Positions 17,445 to 27,319 of a stretch of DNA of 64,000 nt are shown piece by piece. A program made the translations under genes and the position numbers. The notes under the pieces were generated by a model, which made no database searches, had not been told where the DNA came from, and saw only the letters and a program-made list of their open reading frames with translations. Source of the DNA: Bosea beijingensis (GTDB lineage Bacteria; Pseudomonadota; Alphaproteobacteria; Rhizobiales; Beijerinckiaceae); the NCBI RefSeq assembly GCF_030758975.1, contig NZ_CP132359.1, forward strand, positions 1 through 64,000, in the 5' to 3' direction. The number at the start of each line of letters is the position of its first letter. Position 1 is the stretch's first letter.

Positions 17445-18614
17445 ATGGATCTCGCGACTCTCTGGTATCTGACGACGGGAACGGCGATCCTCGCCGCCAT
17501 CATGACCTTCTGGGAGCGGAAAGGTCATGGCCAGCGCGCGGACGAGCTCGGGCTTTGGGCTTCCGCCTATGCTTCCTTTGCTTTGGGCTGCGTCCTGTCG
17601 TTGGTCCGCAAGGACCTGCCCGGCGTTTCCGGCTACGCCATCTCCAACCTTGCGATGATGCTCGGCTACCTGTTGGTGCTCAGGGGTGCCTTGCTGCTGG
17701 ACGGCCGCAGGCTGCATCCCGCCGCGATGCTCGGGCTCCTGGCCGCGATCGGAAGCGCCTGGTTCGCGGGCGGCATCGCCACGGCCGAACTCCTCTGGAA
17801 CCATGTCAGCGCGATCCCGATCGCTATCGTCTCGGGCCTGACCGCCCTCGCATTGCTGCGCAGCCGGACCGCGCAGGCGCTGCGCTCCCGCCCGATCGCG
17901 GTCGCCGTCTTCGCGCTGCACGCCCTGTTCTATGCCGCTCGCGCCTTCGTCGTGCCGGTCCTCGCTTCGATCCAGGGAGACGAAATCCTCGCGCTCGCGG
18001 CGGAGATCACGATGTACGAGGCGGTGCTGTTCACCGTCGCGATGTCGATGTCGCTACTCGCCCTCGTGCGCGAGGAGGATCGCGTTCATCTCCTCGCGAC
18101 TGCACGCACCGACTTTCTGACCGGCCTCAACAACCGGCAAGGCTTCTTCGAACTCGCGCCACGGCACCTGAGCCGGGCCGCCAAGGACGCTTCTCACTCC
18201 CTGCTCGCCTTCGACCTCGACCACTTCAAGGCCATCAACGACCGCCACGGCCATGATGCCGGCGACCGCATCCTCAGACTCTTTGCCGAGATTGCCCGTG
18301 AAGCCGCAGGCCCAGACAGCATGAGCGCACGGCTCGGCGGCGAAGAATTCACGATCTTGCTGCCCGATACAAGGACAGCGGAAGCCCATGCGATCGGCCA
18401 GGACATCGCCCGCCGCTTCACGGAAGCCGCCGTGCGGCATGACGGACCCGGCATCCCCGCGACCGTCAGCATCGGCCTCGCCGAGGCCAGCGGCCGGGAC
18501 GTCGACCTCACCGCGCTTCTGGCTGCGGCGGATCGCGCGCTGTACCGGGCGAAGACGCTCGGCCGCAACCGCATCGAAACCGCGCTGCCCGAGCCGGTCG
18601 CGAAGGCGGCCTAG
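17445..18614 (+). CDS. Membrane diguanylate cyclase (GGDEF)
   Basis: 389-residue enzyme that would make cyclic di-GMP from two GTP. The first 205 residues hold about six to seven membrane helices with no known sensor signature. The GGDEF domain starts with DFLTGLNNR (223-231), has FDLDHFK for metal binding and the active-site loop GGEEF at 298-302. The inhibitory I-site Arg is absent: the expected RxxD reads AGPD. Its TAG stop shares the tetranucleotide CTAG with the restored end of the convergent HAD gene. Confidence 0.93.
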   Translation: MDLATLWYLTTGTAILAAIMTFWERKGHGQRADELGLWASAYASFALGCVLSLVRKDLPGVSGYAISNLAMMLGYLLVLRGALLLDGRRLHPAAMLGLLAAIGSAWFAGGIATAELLWNHVSAIPIAIVSGLTALALLRSRTAQALRSRPIAVAVFALHALFYAARAFVVPVLASIQGDEILALAAEITMYEAVLFTVAMSMSLLALVREEDRVHLLATARTDFLTGLNNRQGFFELAPRHLSRAAKDASHSLLAFDLDHFKAINDRHGHDAGDRILRLFAEIAREAAGPDSMSARLGGEEFTILLPDTRTAEAHAIGQDIARRFTEAAVRHDGPGIPATVSIGLAEASGRDVDLTALLAAADRALYRAKTLGRNRIETALPEPVAKAA

Positions 18615-19226
18615 GGTCTGTACGCTTCCGTCTCCGCGATGAGGTCGGTCAGCGGCCGGGTTCCATCCCACAAAGCCGCGCTCCATCTCTCGGCGCGCGC
18701 CGCGTCAACATTCGCCTGCTTGTCGTCGATGAAGAAGATCTCGCCGGGGGGACAAGCCGCTCCGCGCCGCGACGGCGCGGTAGAAGGCACCGTCCGGCTT
18801 GGTGCAGCCGAGCTCGGCTGCGTAGTGCATGCCGTCGAAATGCTGCTTCAGCGCGAGCTCGTCCCAGATGTAGCGGGCGCGCTCATGCTCCTGCACGGTG
18901 GCGAGATACAGCTTCACGCCACTCGCCCGGATCGGCCCGAGCTGTGCCAACAGGCCGTGATCGAGATGGGCATCGTTCTCGAACCAGTAGCGGATCAGCC
19001 GGTCGGCGCCGAGCCCCGGCGCGATCCTGGCCAATACCGGCCCGAGCCTCTCCCGCAAACCGGCGCGCCCCATGATGATATCTGGCCAATGCGGTTGGAA
19101 GAACGCCGATTGCAGCAGCTTCTGCGGCAGGCCGAGATCGCGTTCGAGATGCACGGCCCACCCCTGCGGATCGGGATGCACGATCACGACGCCGTCGACA
19201 TCGACCATCAAGGCCTTGAAGCGCAT
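18611..19226 (-). pseudogene. HAD-superfamily hydrolase with a frameshift
   Basis: The first 158 or so codons encode a normal HAD-IA phosphatase: nucleophile motif VDVDGV (Asp9/Asp11), LATVQ as motif II and the GCTKPDG lysine of motif III. At a run of six G (18746-18751; C on the coding strand) the frame shifts and the protein ends at 18705 after 173 residues. Reading with one base fewer gives PGEIFFIDDKQANVDAA, a perfect motif IV, and a stop at 18611 (204 residues). So this is either a recent pseudogene, a slippage-dependent gene or a sequencing error. Confidence 0.85.
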
Positions 19227-19238
19227 GTCTCCGCTGCC

Positions 19239-20180
19239 TCAGGGCGTCATGGCCTGCGGCCGCGCCGGTCCCTCGATCGCCGGCAGCGACTTCAGGTACT
19301 CCGCCATCGCCATGCGGTCGGCCTCGGGCAGTAGCGCGGTATTGCGCACCACCGCGGCCATCGAGCCGCCGACGCTGTCGAAGCTCGGCGTGAAGCCGGT
19401 CTTCAAGAGCTCGGCGATCTCCTCCTTCGACCATTTGGCCAGCCCCTTCTCGGACTGCGTGATGTTCGGCACCCAGCCTTTGCCTTCCGGGTCCGGTCCA
19501 CCGGCGAAGCGGGTCGCGGCCACGACGGCGCCGAGCGCATTGCGGTTCGAATGGCATTCCGCGCAATGGCCGGGGCCGTTGACGAGATAGGCGCCGCGGT
19601 TCCAGGCCTCGCTCTTGCTCGCATCGGGGCGGAAGGGCGCGCGCTCGAAGAACAGCAGCTTCCAGCCGCCGACCACCCGGCGGATATTGAACGGGAAGCG
19701 CAGATCATGCGGCGCAGCCTTACCCTCGACCGGCGGCAGCGTACGGATATAGGCGAAGAGATCGGCCAGCGCCTTCGGCGGCATCAGCCGGTACGAGGTA
19801 TAGGGGAAGGAAGGGTAGAGATGCTGCCCGGAGGGCGAGACGCCGGCCGCCATCGCATCGACGAAATCCTGTACGCCCCAATTGCCGATGCCGTCGCGCG
19901 TATGCGGCGAGATGTTCGGCGCATGGAAAGTGCCGAAGGCCGATTCCAGCGCGAGCCCGCCACCGAGCCGGAACTTGTCGTCCTGTCCCGGCGTGGCGTG
20001 GCAGGAGGCGCAGCCGCCGGCCGCGAACAGCACCTTGCCGTTTTCGACATCCGCCGCCGGCAGCGCCCCGACTTCCGGCGAGGGCGAGACCACGCGCGGA
20101 TCGGTCAGCACGTAGAAGCCCGCGAAGCCCACGATCGCCAGCAGCACGAGGGTCACGAAAAGACGGCGCAGCAACAGCAT
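19239..20180 (-). CDS. Di-heme cytochrome c, membrane-anchored
   Basis: 313-residue periplasmic cytochrome with an N-terminal membrane anchor (residues 5-26) and two c-type heme sites, CASCH at 57-61 and CAECH at 206-210. The spacing matches the c-type subunits that accept electrons from periplasmic dehydrogenases. The start at 20180 is chosen because it gives a proper signal anchor; the frame is open much further upstream through non-coding sequence. It lies 12 bases from the HAD gene and downstream of cytochrome c', from which it is separated by a terminator. Confidence 0.92.
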   Translation of the reverse strand: MLLLRRLFVTLVLLAIVGFAGFYVLTDPRVVSPSPEVGALPAADVENGKVLFAAGGCASCHATPGQDDKFRLGGGLALESAFGTFHAPNISPHTRDGIGNWGVQDFVDAMAAGVSPSGQHLYPSFPYTSYRLMPPKALADLFAYIRTLPPVEGKAAPHDLRFPFNIRRVVGGWKLLFFERAPFRPDASKSEAWNRGAYLVNGPGHCAECHSNRNALGAVVAATRFAGGPDPEGKGWVPNITQSEKGLAKWSKEEIAELLKTGFTPSFDSVGGSMAAVVRNTALLPEADRMAMAEYLKSLPAIEGPARPQAMTP

Positions 20181-20307
20181 CGAGGTCTCCCGTCGGCAGG
20201 TCGACAGATTGGACGGGCCGGCCTCGCATCGGCAACCCTGAAAACGCAGCAATTCCAAACTGCCCCGTTTCCAACGCCCGTGAGCGGCGAAGGCTCCTCC
20301 GCCCATG

Positions 20308-20339
20308 AAAAAGCGGGCGGCCATCGCTGGCGCCCGCTT
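20308..20339 (-). terminator. Terminator after cytochrome c' gene
   Basis: 9-bp stem AAGCGGGCG/CGCCCGCTT (20311-20319 with 20331-20339) followed by a T-run on the minus strand, 22 bases beyond the cytochrome c' stop. Confidence 0.75.
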
Positions 20340-20361
20340 CCAGAACCGACCGCGAGGTCGA

Positions 20362-20793
20362 TCACTTCTTGATGCGATAGGCCTCGTGGCAGGTCCCGCA
20401 ATTCTTCGTCGCAGCGCCGAAGGCGGTGCGGAAACCGTCGAGGTTCGCGACGCTTGCGCCGGCAGCCGCATCGGTCTCGAACTTGGCGAAGGCCGCTTTG
20501 AACCCCGCCTGGTCTTCCCAGATTTTCGGGGCAGCGGTGGTCTCGCCGCCGGTCTTGGAGGAATCCGGGAACAGGGTCGGCATCTTCTTGGCCGCATCGG
20601 CATAGGTCTTGAAAATCGCCTGCGCCTTGGTGGCATCGAAGGCCGCGTCGCCCTTGGCCATGGCCGCGCCGTCGCGTGTCGCCGCGCCGACCGCCTTCAT
20701 CGCCTCCTTGCGTTCCGCGATCGGGTTCGACTGTGCCATCACGGCGGTGAGGCCGAGCCCGAGGCCGGCAAGAACGAGAGCAGTGCGGATCAT
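20362..20793 (-). CDS. Cytochrome c'
   Basis: 143-residue periplasmic cytochrome of the c' (cytochrom_C_2) family. A signal peptide ends near residue 20 (AVMAQ). It is a four-helix protein with its single heme site CGTCH at 132-136, close to the C-terminus as expected. Cytochromes c' bind NO and may protect against nitrosative stress. GAGGGG sits well placed before the ATG. It has its own terminator, so it is probably a separate transcript. Confidence 0.93.
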   Translation of the reverse strand: MIRTALVLAGLGLGLTAVMAQSNPIAERKEAMKAVGAATRDGAAMAKGDAAFDATKAQAIFKTYADAAKKMPTLFPDSSKTGGETTAAPKIWEDQAGFKAAFAKFETDAAAGASVANLDGFRTAFGAATKNCGTCHEAYRIKK

Positions 20794-20890
20794 TCAGTTC
20801 CCCTCTTACACAAGTCCGCGCCATCCGGCACTGTTTTGAACTTGTCCAGATCAAACCATGATCGCACTACAGCCAAGTCGCTTTTGCGTG

Positions 20891-20918
20891 AATGGGCTTG
20901 CGACAGCGCAAGCCCATT
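20891..20918. other. 12-bp inverted repeat beyond the molybdopterin subunit gene
   Basis: Perfect stem AATGGGCTTGCG/CGCAAGCCCATT with a 4-base loop, starting 7 bases past the dehydrogenase stop on the minus strand. A T-run is lacking on either side, so it may be a rho-dependent end or an mRNA-protecting hairpin. Confidence 0.5.
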
Positions 20919-20924
20919 CTTGCG

Positions 20925-23234
20925 TCAAAGCCGATAGCCAGCTTCTTTCAGCGCCGTGAACACCTTGAGCGGCGTCGCCGGCATGTCCATCGCCTTGATG
21001 CCGGCGACCCGGTCGAGCGCATCGACCACCGCGTTCATCACCGCCGGGCAGGCACCGATCGCACCGGCCTCGCCCGCCCCTTTCACGCCGATGGCATTGG
21101 TCAGGCAGCGGACATTGCGCGTCTCGAAATGGAAATTCGGGATGTCGACGGCGCGCGGCAGGGCATAATCCATGAAGGTCGCGGTCAGCATCTGCCCGTC
21201 CGGATCGAATCGGATCTCCTCCATCAGCGCCTGGCCGATGCCCTGCGCCGAGCCGCCATGAACCTGGCCCTGCAGCATCAGCGGGTTCAGCGTCACCCCG
21301 AAATCGTCGACGACGACATAGTTGAGGATTTCCGTGCCGCCGGTGCCCGGATCGATCTCCAGCTCGCAGACATGGGTGCCGTTCGGATAGGTCGCCTCCG
21401 GCGGCTGCCAGCTCTGGTGGACCTTGAGCAGGCCCGGTGTCGCGCCGGGCAGCGCCGCGATCGCGGCAAGGTCGAGCGACTTGTCGGTGCCGACGATCCG
21501 CACGGCACCGTCGGCGATCTCGAGATCGCCGACAGCAGCCTCGAGCTTCTCGGAGGCGAGTTGCTTGAGGTTGTCGGTCAGGATGCCCGTGGCCTTGTCG
21601 AGCGCAGCGCCTCCCACGGGAATCGAGCGCGAGCCGCCGGTGCCCGAGCCGGTCTCGACCCGGTCGGTGTCGCCCTGCACGACGCGGATGCGATCCATCG
21701 GAATGTCGAGATGCTGCGAGACGAGTTGCGAATAGGCGGTCTCGTGCCCCTGCCCGTTCGACTGCGTGCCGATCAGCACGGTGACGGTGCCGTCCTTCTC
21801 CAGGATCACGGTCGAGCTCTCCGGCCCGCCACCGCCGCAGGCCTCGATATAGCTGGCCATGCCGATGCCGCGGATCTTGCCGGCCTTGGCCGAGGCCTTC
21901 TGGCGGGCCTTGAAGCCCTTCCAGTCGGCGACATCCATGGCGCGGCGCATATGACCCTCGAACTCGCCGGAATCGTAGACCGGGCCGGTCTGCGTCTTGT
22001 GCGGCATCTCGGACGGCTTGACGAAGTTCTGCGCCCTGACCGCGTCCGGTGTCTTGCCGGTCTCGCGCGCGATCGCATCGACCAGCCGCTCGATCAGGTA
22101 GGCCGCTTCGGGGCGGCCTGCGCCGCGATAGGCATCGACCGGCGTCGTGTGGGTCAGCACGCCCCGGAACACGACATGCACGGCCGGGATATTGTAGCAA
22201 CCCGGCGTCATCGTGGTGCCGACCCAGGGGATGAAAGGCCCATATTGCGAGAGATAGGCGCCCATCTCGGCCGAGAGATCGACCTTGAGGGCGATGAACT
22301 TGCCCTTGGCGTCGAGCGCCATCGTCGCCGTCGCGAGATTGGCGCGGCCGTGCGTGTCGGCGAGGAAATGCTCGTTGCGGTCGGCGACCCAGCGCACCGG
22401 GCGCTTCAGCTTTTCCGCGGCGATCATCGCCAGCGGATATTCGCGATAGAGAAAGATCTTGGTGCCGAAGCCGCCGCCGACATCCGGCGTCACCACGCGG
22501 ATGCGCTTGGGATCGACCTTGAGCACATAGGTCGCGATCAGGTCGCGCATGCCATGGCTGCCCTGGCTGCCCAGCGTCAGGGTCCAGCGCTTGTCGGCCT
22601 TGTCATATTCGGCGATGCAGGCGCGCGTCTCCATGTAGTTGGAGGCGAGCCGGTTGTTGACGACGGTGAGCGAGACGGTCCGCGCCGCCTTGGCGAAGGC
22701 CTTCTCGGTCCTCTCGCGATCGCCCTGCTCGGCCTCGAAGGCGACATTGCCGGCCCGGTCCGGCCAGACCTGCGGTGCGTCGCTTTCAAGAGCTTCGGCG
22801 ATGCCGGTCACAGCCGGGAGCGGGTCCCAGTCGATGGCGATGGCTTCGGCCGCGTCTCGCGCCTGCGCCAGCGTTTCCGCGACGATGAAGGCGACGGCCT
22901 CGCCGACATGACGGACCGTATCGGTCGGCAGAACCGGGACCGGCAGGGATTTCGACATCTCGCCGGAGATCGTCTTCACATGCCCCTTGCAGGGCAGGTC
23001 GCCGTACTGGGAGACATCGGCGCCGGTGAGGACGAGCTTGACGCCCTTCATCTTCCGCGCGGTCTCGACATCCGCGACCGTGAACCGGGCATGGGCGTAA
23101 GGCGAGCGCAGCACGAAGGCATGCAGCGCGCCATCTGCCGCTATGTCGTCCGTATAGCGGCCGGTACCGGTCGTCAGGCGCTGATCCTCGACCCGCCGCA
23201 CCGGCTGGCCGAAACCGAATTTCATGGGACGCAT
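20925..23234 (-). CDS. Xanthine dehydrogenase-family molybdopterin-binding subunit (CoxL-like)
   Basis: 769-residue large subunit of a molybdenum hydroxylase. The N-terminal Ald_Xan_dh a/b-hammerhead domain covers about residues 15-125; the MoCo-binding domains follow, with GGGFGTK, a form-II active-site loop AYRGAGRPEA (not AYXCSFR) and the C-terminal GVKGAGEAGAIG with the catalytic Glu at 722. True CO dehydrogenase is excluded by the loop. The substrate is unknown. No FAD subunit or [2Fe-2S] subunit is adjacent, which is odd; two cytochrome genes lie downstream. Confidence 0.92.
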   Translation of the reverse strand: MRPMKFGFGQPVRRVEDQRLTTGTGRYTDDIAADGALHAFVLRSPYAHARFTVADVETARKMKGVKLVLTGADVSQYGDLPCKGHVKTISGEMSKSLPVPVLPTDTVRHVGEAVAFIVAETLAQARDAAEAIAIDWDPLPAVTGIAEALESDAPQVWPDRAGNVAFEAEQGDRERTEKAFAKAARTVSLTVVNNRLASNYMETRACIAEYDKADKRWTLTLGSQGSHGMRDLIATYVLKVDPKRIRVVTPDVGGGFGTKIFLYREYPLAMIAAEKLKRPVRWVADRNEHFLADTHGRANLATATMALDAKGKFIALKVDLSAEMGAYLSQYGPFIPWVGTTMTPGCYNIPAVHVVFRGVLTHTTPVDAYRGAGRPEAAYLIERLVDAIARETGKTPDAVRAQNFVKPSEMPHKTQTGPVYDSGEFEGHMRRAMDVADWKGFKARQKASAKAGKIRGIGMASYIEACGGGGPESSTVILEKDGTVTVLIGTQSNGQGHETAYSQLVSQHLDIPMDRIRVVQGDTDRVETGSGTGGSRSIPVGGAALDKATGILTDNLKQLASEKLEAAVGDLEIADGAVRIVGTDKSLDLAAIAALPGATPGLLKVHQSWQPPEATYPNGTHVCELEIDPGTGGTEILNYVVVDDFGVTLNPLMLQGQVHGGSAQGIGQALMEEIRFDPDGQMLTATFMDYALPRAVDIPNFHFETRNVRCLTNAIGVKGAGEAGAIGACPAVMNAVVDALDRVAGIKAMDMPATPLKVFTALKEAGYRL

Positions 23235-23335
23235 GAGGCATATCCTCAGTTTGGTCTGATGAAAGACTGGAGCATAAAACGCGCCACGTCAGCCCCGGCG
23301 CTTCACGCGCCGGGAATGCGCGGCACGCATCGAAC

Positions 23336-24295
23336 TCAACGCGACATGCGGATGGCCGTCTCCGAGAGCGAGACCATGGTGTTGTAGTTGTTGACGATCC
23401 AGTTGGCGTCGTTGGCCGCGCCGCGCCGGACGTCGCCCTTGCTCTTGGCGAGCTTGTCGCTGAAATCGCGCAGCTTGCCGAGCCAGGAGCTGGCCTGGCT
23501 CTCGATGAAGGGTACGCCCTTGGGCTCCTTGTCCTTGAACGCGTCCATCTCGCGGACCGCTCCGGCATAATCGGCGACCGCGGCGTTGAACGTCTTGAGA
23601 TCGACGATCGGGCTCTCGTTGCTCGGCATCAGGTCCATCACGGCGCGCGCATTGATCATGATGTTGCGCACCTGCCAGCGTGCCGACTTGCCCTCGCGCT
23701 GTTCGACCGAAGCGAGCTCGCGCTGATCGAGGCCGCGCTTGTAGACGCGCATCAGCGCATCGAGCTTGGAGCGCTCCTCCAGGAAGGTCCTGGCGGCCGG
23801 CACCATCAGCCCATGCAGCTTCTGGCCCTCGGCGAGGTTGTCGTCGCGATAGTCCTTGCGGTCGTAATAGCGCTCGGCCCTGGTGATCAGCGGCGCCAGA
23901 TCCTGATAGGCCTTGATGTAGCGGCCCATGGTCTCGTCGATCGCCGGCAGCTTCGGCTCGCGCGCCATCGCCTCTTCGGCCTTCGCGATCTCGCTGTTGA
24001 CGTCATAGAGGCTGTAGAGCCCGTAGGTGATGTAGCGCTCCTTGCCGGTCGGGCCCTTCTTCATGTCGACCCAACTGCCATAGCGCTCCCAGGACTGTAT
24101 CGCCCGCAGCGTGCGGTTCATCAGCCCGGTATAGGCGTTCGACTTGGTGATCGCGGCCTGGAGGTCGTCGTCGCCAGCCTTGCTGGCGCTGCCGGCCGGC
24201 ATGGTCGCCACGCCCTGCGCCCAGCCCGCGCCGGGCGCGGCGATAAGCAGCGCGGCGGCGCAGGCGGCGCTCAGGAAAAAAGCTCGGGTCAGCAT
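23336..24295 (-). CDS. DUF3829 (YiiG-like) secreted protein
   Basis: 319 residues with a clear signal peptide (hydrophobic stretch to about residue 26, AWAQ-like cleavage GWAQG). The remainder is helical with a YiiG/DUF3829 pattern (NAYTGLMNR, IIDL-type repeats and conserved Tyr/Asp). The function of this periplasmic or lipoprotein-like family is unknown; no lipobox Cys is present here. It sits alone between the dehydrogenase and rhodanese genes, all on the minus strand. Confidence 0.8.
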   Translation of the reverse strand: MLTRAFFLSAACAAALLIAAPGAGWAQGVATMPAGSASKAGDDDLQAAITKSNAYTGLMNRTLRAIQSWERYGSWVDMKKGPTGKERYITYGLYSLYDVNSEIAKAEEAMAREPKLPAIDETMGRYIKAYQDLAPLITRAERYYDRKDYRDDNLAEGQKLHGLMVPAARTFLEERSKLDALMRVYKRGLDQRELASVEQREGKSARWQVRNIMINARAVMDLMPSNESPIVDLKTFNAAVADYAGAVREMDAFKDKEPKGVPFIESQASSWLGKLRDFSDKLAKSKGDVRRGAANDANWIVNNYNTMVSLSETAIRMSR

Positions 24296-24351
24296 GGTCT
24301 CGTATCCTTAGTCTTGCAGGCGGTGCCAGGCGTGGATCGGGCTTCAGGCCC

Positions 24352-24669
24352 TCAATCCTGCGCCACCGGTTCGCCATGCATCAGCCAGTCCTTGAAGCCG
24401 CCCGCGTAGTGGCTGTCGATGTCGAGCCCGGCCGACTGCGCGAATTCGAGCGCACGCCGCGAGCGCACGCCCGCCGCGCAGGAGAGCACGATGCGCTTGC
24501 CCGGCTCGTTCGGCAGGTCGGCGGGATCGAATTGCGAAAGCGGGCGCGACACCGAGCCCGGGATATGGCCGGCAGCAAATTCATGGGGCTCGCGCACGTC
24601 GACCAGCAGGATGGAGCCGTCGCCCAGGCCCGCCTTCACGGCGTCGATATCGAGGTCGTTCACGATCAT
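24352..24669 (-). CDS. Single-domain rhodanese-like sulfurtransferase
   Basis: 105-residue rhodanese domain. The motif VDVREPHEFAAGHIPGS marks the fold start and the active-site loop is CAAGVRS, whose Cys would carry the persulfide. The C-terminal GGFKDWL is typical. Such small cytosolic sulfurtransferases (GlpE/PspE type without signal peptide) move sulfane sulfur; the true acceptor is unknown. The ATG at 24669 is used; an extended frame upstream lacks conserved residues. Confidence 0.9.
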   Translation of the reverse strand: MIVNDLDIDAVKAGLGDGSILLVDVREPHEFAAGHIPGSVSRPLSQFDPADLPNEPGKRIVLSCAAGVRSRRALEFAQSAGLDIDSHYAGGFKDWLMHGEPVAQD

Positions 24670-24815
24670 GGGCAGGCTACTCCAGCTCGGCCGGGCGAGC
24701 CGTTGAGATAGGTCGGCAACCGAGCAGGCGCCACCGTTCGGAAGCGCCTCAAGATGCCAAAAGCGAAAGGCAGCCGTGAGCCCGAGGCGCACGGCTGCCT
24801 TCTCGCTGAAAGCCC

Positions 24816-25256
24816 TCAGGCCTTCGGCGGAATGCGAAGGACCCAGCCGGGCTGGATCAGGTCGGGATTCTTGACCGGCGGCGTGTTGGCCTTGACGATC
24901 TCGGTGTACTTGGCGCCCTGGCCCTTGCCGTAATGCTCCTCGGCGATCTTCCAGAGCGTGTCGCCCTTCTTCACCGTGTAGAACACCGCGGCCGCGGCCT
25001 CCTTGGTCACGGCGAGGTCGGACTCGACCTGGGCCACGCCGGTGGTGTTGCCGAGCGCGAGAATGATCTTCTCCGCCTCTTCCGTCGAAACGGCCTTGCC
25101 GGACACCTTCACCTTGTCGCCGTCGATCTGGATGTTGACGTCGGACGGCAGTCCGTGCCCTGCGAGCTCCTTCTGGAGATCATCGGCGGTCGCCGCCTTG
25201 GCCGAGCCGCCGAAAATCTTGGCGCCGGCATCCTTGATGAAACTGAACAGACCCAT
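24816..25256 (-). CDS. kbp: BON-LysM protein Kbp (potassium-binding)
   Basis: 146-residue protein with a BON domain (about residues 25-85) and a C-terminal LysM domain (about 91-144: YTVKKGDTLWKIAEEHYG). This is the architecture and size of E. coli Kbp (YgaU), a cytoplasmic K+ sensor. There is no signal peptide. GGAGG lies 6-8 bases before the ATG. It is transcribed away from the GlcG-like gene. Confidence 0.9.
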   Translation of the reverse strand: MGLFSFIKDAGAKIFGGSAKAATADDLQKELAGHGLPSDVNIQIDGDKVKVSGKAVSTEEAEKIILALGNTTGVAQVESDLAVTKEAAAAVFYTVKKGDTLWKIAEEHYGKGQGAKYTEIVKANTPPVKNPDLIQPGWVLRIPPKA

Positions 25257-25435
25257 GAGTAAACCTCCGCGTGTCGCGGCGCTATCAAGCCCTGTCGGGC
25301 GGCCCTATGCAAGTCGACATGGAAAAGGTGTTTTGCTTGCCGGCTAGCACTGATTGCGAAGAAGCGCGCCCGAACGGCCTTTCCTGCGCCGCCGACGGCT
25401 GGCAAGAACGTCGCAGACGAAAGCGGAGTTTTCCA

Positions 25436-27084
<1,649 letters not shown>

Positions 27085-27108
27085 GCGAGTCTTTCTTGGA
27101 TGAAGCGT

Positions 27109-27271
27109 GTCATCCCGTGCGCGCCGCAGCGTGAAACGCTGCTGCGCAGACACGGGACCGCATGCCGATTGGGGCTCCGTTTCTCACAATCGCTGCAAGG
27201 GGCGCCTCCTCCGGGGAACGCTCCCGTGTCTGTGCGGCGGCATTCACATGCCGCAGCGCACACGGGATGAC
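27109..27271. repeat. Paired REP-like hairpin element (copy 1)
   Basis: Two head-to-head hairpins, each bounded by CCCGTG...CACGGG: arm 1 at 27114-27156 (43 bp) and arm 2 at 27223-27266 (44 bp), flanked outside by GTCAT/ATGAC, with a 66-base unrelated spacer. Arm 1 is identical to the reverse complement of arm 2 of the second copy at 38585-38744. Stem bases co-vary between arms. It fills the space after the reductase gene. Confidence 0.88.
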
Positions 27272-27291
27272 ACCGCTATCTCAATGATCTG

Positions 27292-27319
27292 AAAGCCGCG
27301 GCACCCACCGCGGCTTTTT
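27292..27319 (+). terminator. Terminator of the ferredoxin reductase gene
   Basis: 10-bp stem AAAGCCGCGG/CCGCGGCTTT (27292-27301 with 27308-27317), a 6-base loop and a run of T on the plus strand. It ends directly at the stop codon of the convergent YfhO-like gene. Confidence 0.85.

Noticed and set aside
18705..18760. Programmed frameshift in the HAD gene
   Set aside because: Needs a run shift of one base without the known slippery-heptamer plus downstream structure; error or mutation is simpler.
20892..23387. Large plus-strand open frame (831 codons) over the molybdopterin gene
   Set aside because: It is the antisense of a clear, motif-rich enzyme gene. Its composition is Arg/Asp/Gly-rich as expected from GC-rich shadow frames, and it matches no family I know.
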